Assembly: GCA_947852905.1 (NCBI GenBank)
Contig: CANTVF010000002.1
Span: 186,001-250,000, forward strand
DNA length: 64,000 nucleotides
Reading direction: 5' to 3'
From: an uncultured Tidjanibacter sp.
Lineage (GTDB): Bacteria > Bacteroidota > Bacteroidia > Bacteroidales > Rikenellaceae
Shown here: in pieces, positions 63,005-64,000 of the stretch
Numbering within the stretch: the stretch's first letter is position 1
Layout of the letters: the number at the start of each line of letters is the position of its first letter
Position numbers and translations under genes: made by a program
Notes under the pieces: generated by a model
What the model was told of the DNA's origin: nothing
The model's database searches: none
What the model saw: the letters and a program-made list of their open reading frames with translations, nothing else

Positions 63005-64000
63005 CTACATATAGATAGCGTTCAGTCTGGCCAGACACAATCTGTACTCGAGTTCCGTTCTGATACTCGTTTCGAGCGTGGTGTAAAACGTGTCCACTCC
63101 GGAATAATAGTCCACTATGGTGATCTGGCCGGCTTCGAGGGTACGTCTCATCATATTCACATAGTCGCCAGCATCGGGCATATTGCCGAACGCATCGAGC
63201 AGATCGCCCATATAAACGGCCTTCTGGTACATCTCCGTAACGGTAGCACGCATCTGGGCTGCGGCTGCCTCGGTATTAAGTTTAGCCGCATGACTCATGG
63301 CTTTGGCTCGTTTTACATTATGCCTGTTGGAGAATATCGGAATGCTCAATCCCGCAGTAAATCCGTTGGAGTTCTCATCCATGGCATACTCGTATTTATA
63401 ACCGAGTTCCACCTTGGGCAACGCCTGCTGACGGCTGAGCCTGACATCGTACTCCGAATCCGTTTCCTTAAGGCGCGACACGGCCAACTCCGGATCGTAC
63501 TCCTCCCAGTCCGCGAGCAACCTGTCCAGTTCCACGAGGCTTTCAGCCGGAGGCATCGTAAAATCGCACTCCACGGCAATCCCCCCGTTCAGATTCACGA
63601 GTTTCTGCATCAGCTCGATGATACGCATGTCTATCTGCGAAACGCTTTCACGGACGGCAAGATACTCCATCTCGGTACGGTTCTTATCTATCGCCGTGGC
63701 ATCACCCGTCTCGTATCGTGAGGCATACAGCGCCGCCACATGCCGTGTAGCTTCCAGACGCGGACGCACCACGGCCGACAGCCGTTTCATAGCGCACAAC
63801 TCCAGATATGTCTGTTTGGCATCGAGCAATATCTGTTGCCGCAGACCGGCATATTCCGACTCGTACTGCCCGGCGAGATTGCGCGCTTTCCTGTTGCGGG
63901 TAACATAGAGCATTGGTAGGTCGAACTCCTGCGACACTTCGAGCTCTCCGGTATTCAACGCCTCCTGAGGCGATGCCCACGCCGTATTGTACGACACGGA
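63005..64000 (-). CDS. TolC-family outer-membrane efflux protein, partial
   Basis: C-terminal 330 or so residues of an outer-membrane factor for tripartite efflux. Long amphipathic coiled-coil helices (QYESEYAGLRQQILLDAKQTYLELCAMKRL; ARNLAGQYESEY, RTEMEYLAVRESVSQIDMRIIELMQKLVNLNG) and the OEP-repeat pattern (LPKVELGYKYEYAMDENSNGFTAGLSIPIFSNRHNVKRAKA) are typical. The reading frame is open through the window edge, so the ATG at 63997 is probably internal and the start lies beyond the window. The partner pump genes are likely upstream, outside the window. Confidence 0.88.
   Translation of the reverse strand, partial: SVSYNTAWASPQEALNTGELEVSQEFDLPMLYVTRNRKARNLAGQYESEYAGLRQQILLDAKQTYLELCAMKRLSAVVRPRLEATRHVAALYASRYETGDATAIDKNRTEMEYLAVRESVSQIDMRIIELMQKLVNLNGGIAVECDFTMPPAESLVELDRLLADWEEYDPELAVSRLKETDSEYDVRLSRQQALPKVELGYKYEYAMDENSNGFTAGLSIPIFSNRHNVKRAKAMSHAAKLNTEAAAAQMRATVTEMYQKAVYMGDLLDAFGNMPDAGDYVNMMRRTLEAGQITIVDYYSGVDTFYTTLETSIRTELEYRLCLARLNAIYM

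Noticed and set aside
1..64000. Insertion sequence, prophage, restriction-modification, CRISPR or toxin-antitoxin system
   Set aside because: No transposase, integrase, phage, Cas, methylase/endonuclease or toxin pattern was seen in any frame of the window.

Overview
The window is a stretch of chromosome from a member of the Bacteroidota, most likely order Bacteroidales and probably close to Alistipes/Rikenellaceae. The basis is gene content (GldH, NigD-like and TonB-family proteins, an outer-membrane-lipoprotein version of TamA, the glycine-lipid acyltransferase pair GlsA/GlsB, the PSP1-gldH-trmB cluster) and the phylum-specific promoter pattern TTG-N19-TAnnTTTG, which occurs with exact spacing in front of several genes and one tRNA. 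The family placement is inference. No insertion sequence, prophage, CRISPR array or rRNA operon was found. Most of the window is housekeeping chromosome with about 55 genes.

Layout. 1-1893 (minus): N-terminal part of a LolC/E-type permease, rbfA and an outer-membrane barrel protein. 2462-9444 (minus): a likely long transcription unit reading flippase, dut, DNA polymerase III delta', folK and two lipoproteins. 9939-11255 (minus): rlmN behind tRNA-Ala(GGC). 11307-14371 (minus): ppx and ppk1 (polyphosphate metabolism). 14680-17815 (plus): a TonB-like protein, hflX, upp. 18538-24225: a small lipoprotein, a MATE exporter, then PSP1-gldH-trmB behind a tandem promoter repeat. 24674-30943 (minus): an rRNA methyltransferase, a 3'-5' exonuclease, recQ, and rpiB-glsA-glsB. 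31028-33960 (plus): an ECF sigma factor, a predicted membrane-anchored barrel protein and a NigD-like lipoprotein, closed by a terminator. 34342-43785: a flavodoxin-ferredoxin protein, TamL, a nitroreductase, dapF, a small acidic protein, a hydrolase with a small membrane protein, metK behind a structured leader, and an exported nitroreductase. 44613-48653 (plus): a three-repeat lipoprotein, rpmI-rplT, a 54-residue winged-helix protein, a second ECF sigma factor and a four-cysteine micro-protein. 49145-53762: a CoA-transferase divergent from 2-oxoacid:ferredoxin oxidoreductase korAB. 54271-64000: a frameshifted lipoprotein gene, an MsbA-type exporter, trpS, a chloride channel, a DMT exporter, mnmA and a TolC family protein cut by the right edge.

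The most unusual material is non-coding. (1) A 161-bp interspersed repeat with imperfect terminal inverted repeats and a terminal hairpin is present three times (17874, 43014 inverted, 62814). (2) The metK leader has two compact hairpins and a 12-nt arm that is a perfect complement of the sequence covering the metK start codon. (3) Tandem 75-bp modules, each ending in a -7 box, precede the PSP1 gene. (4) Several -7 boxes lie 5-8 nt from a start codon, which suggests leaderless mRNAs. Other leads are the sigma factor followed by a CxxxC/CxxC micro-protein, and a pair of paralogous small lipoproteins of which one is frameshifted.
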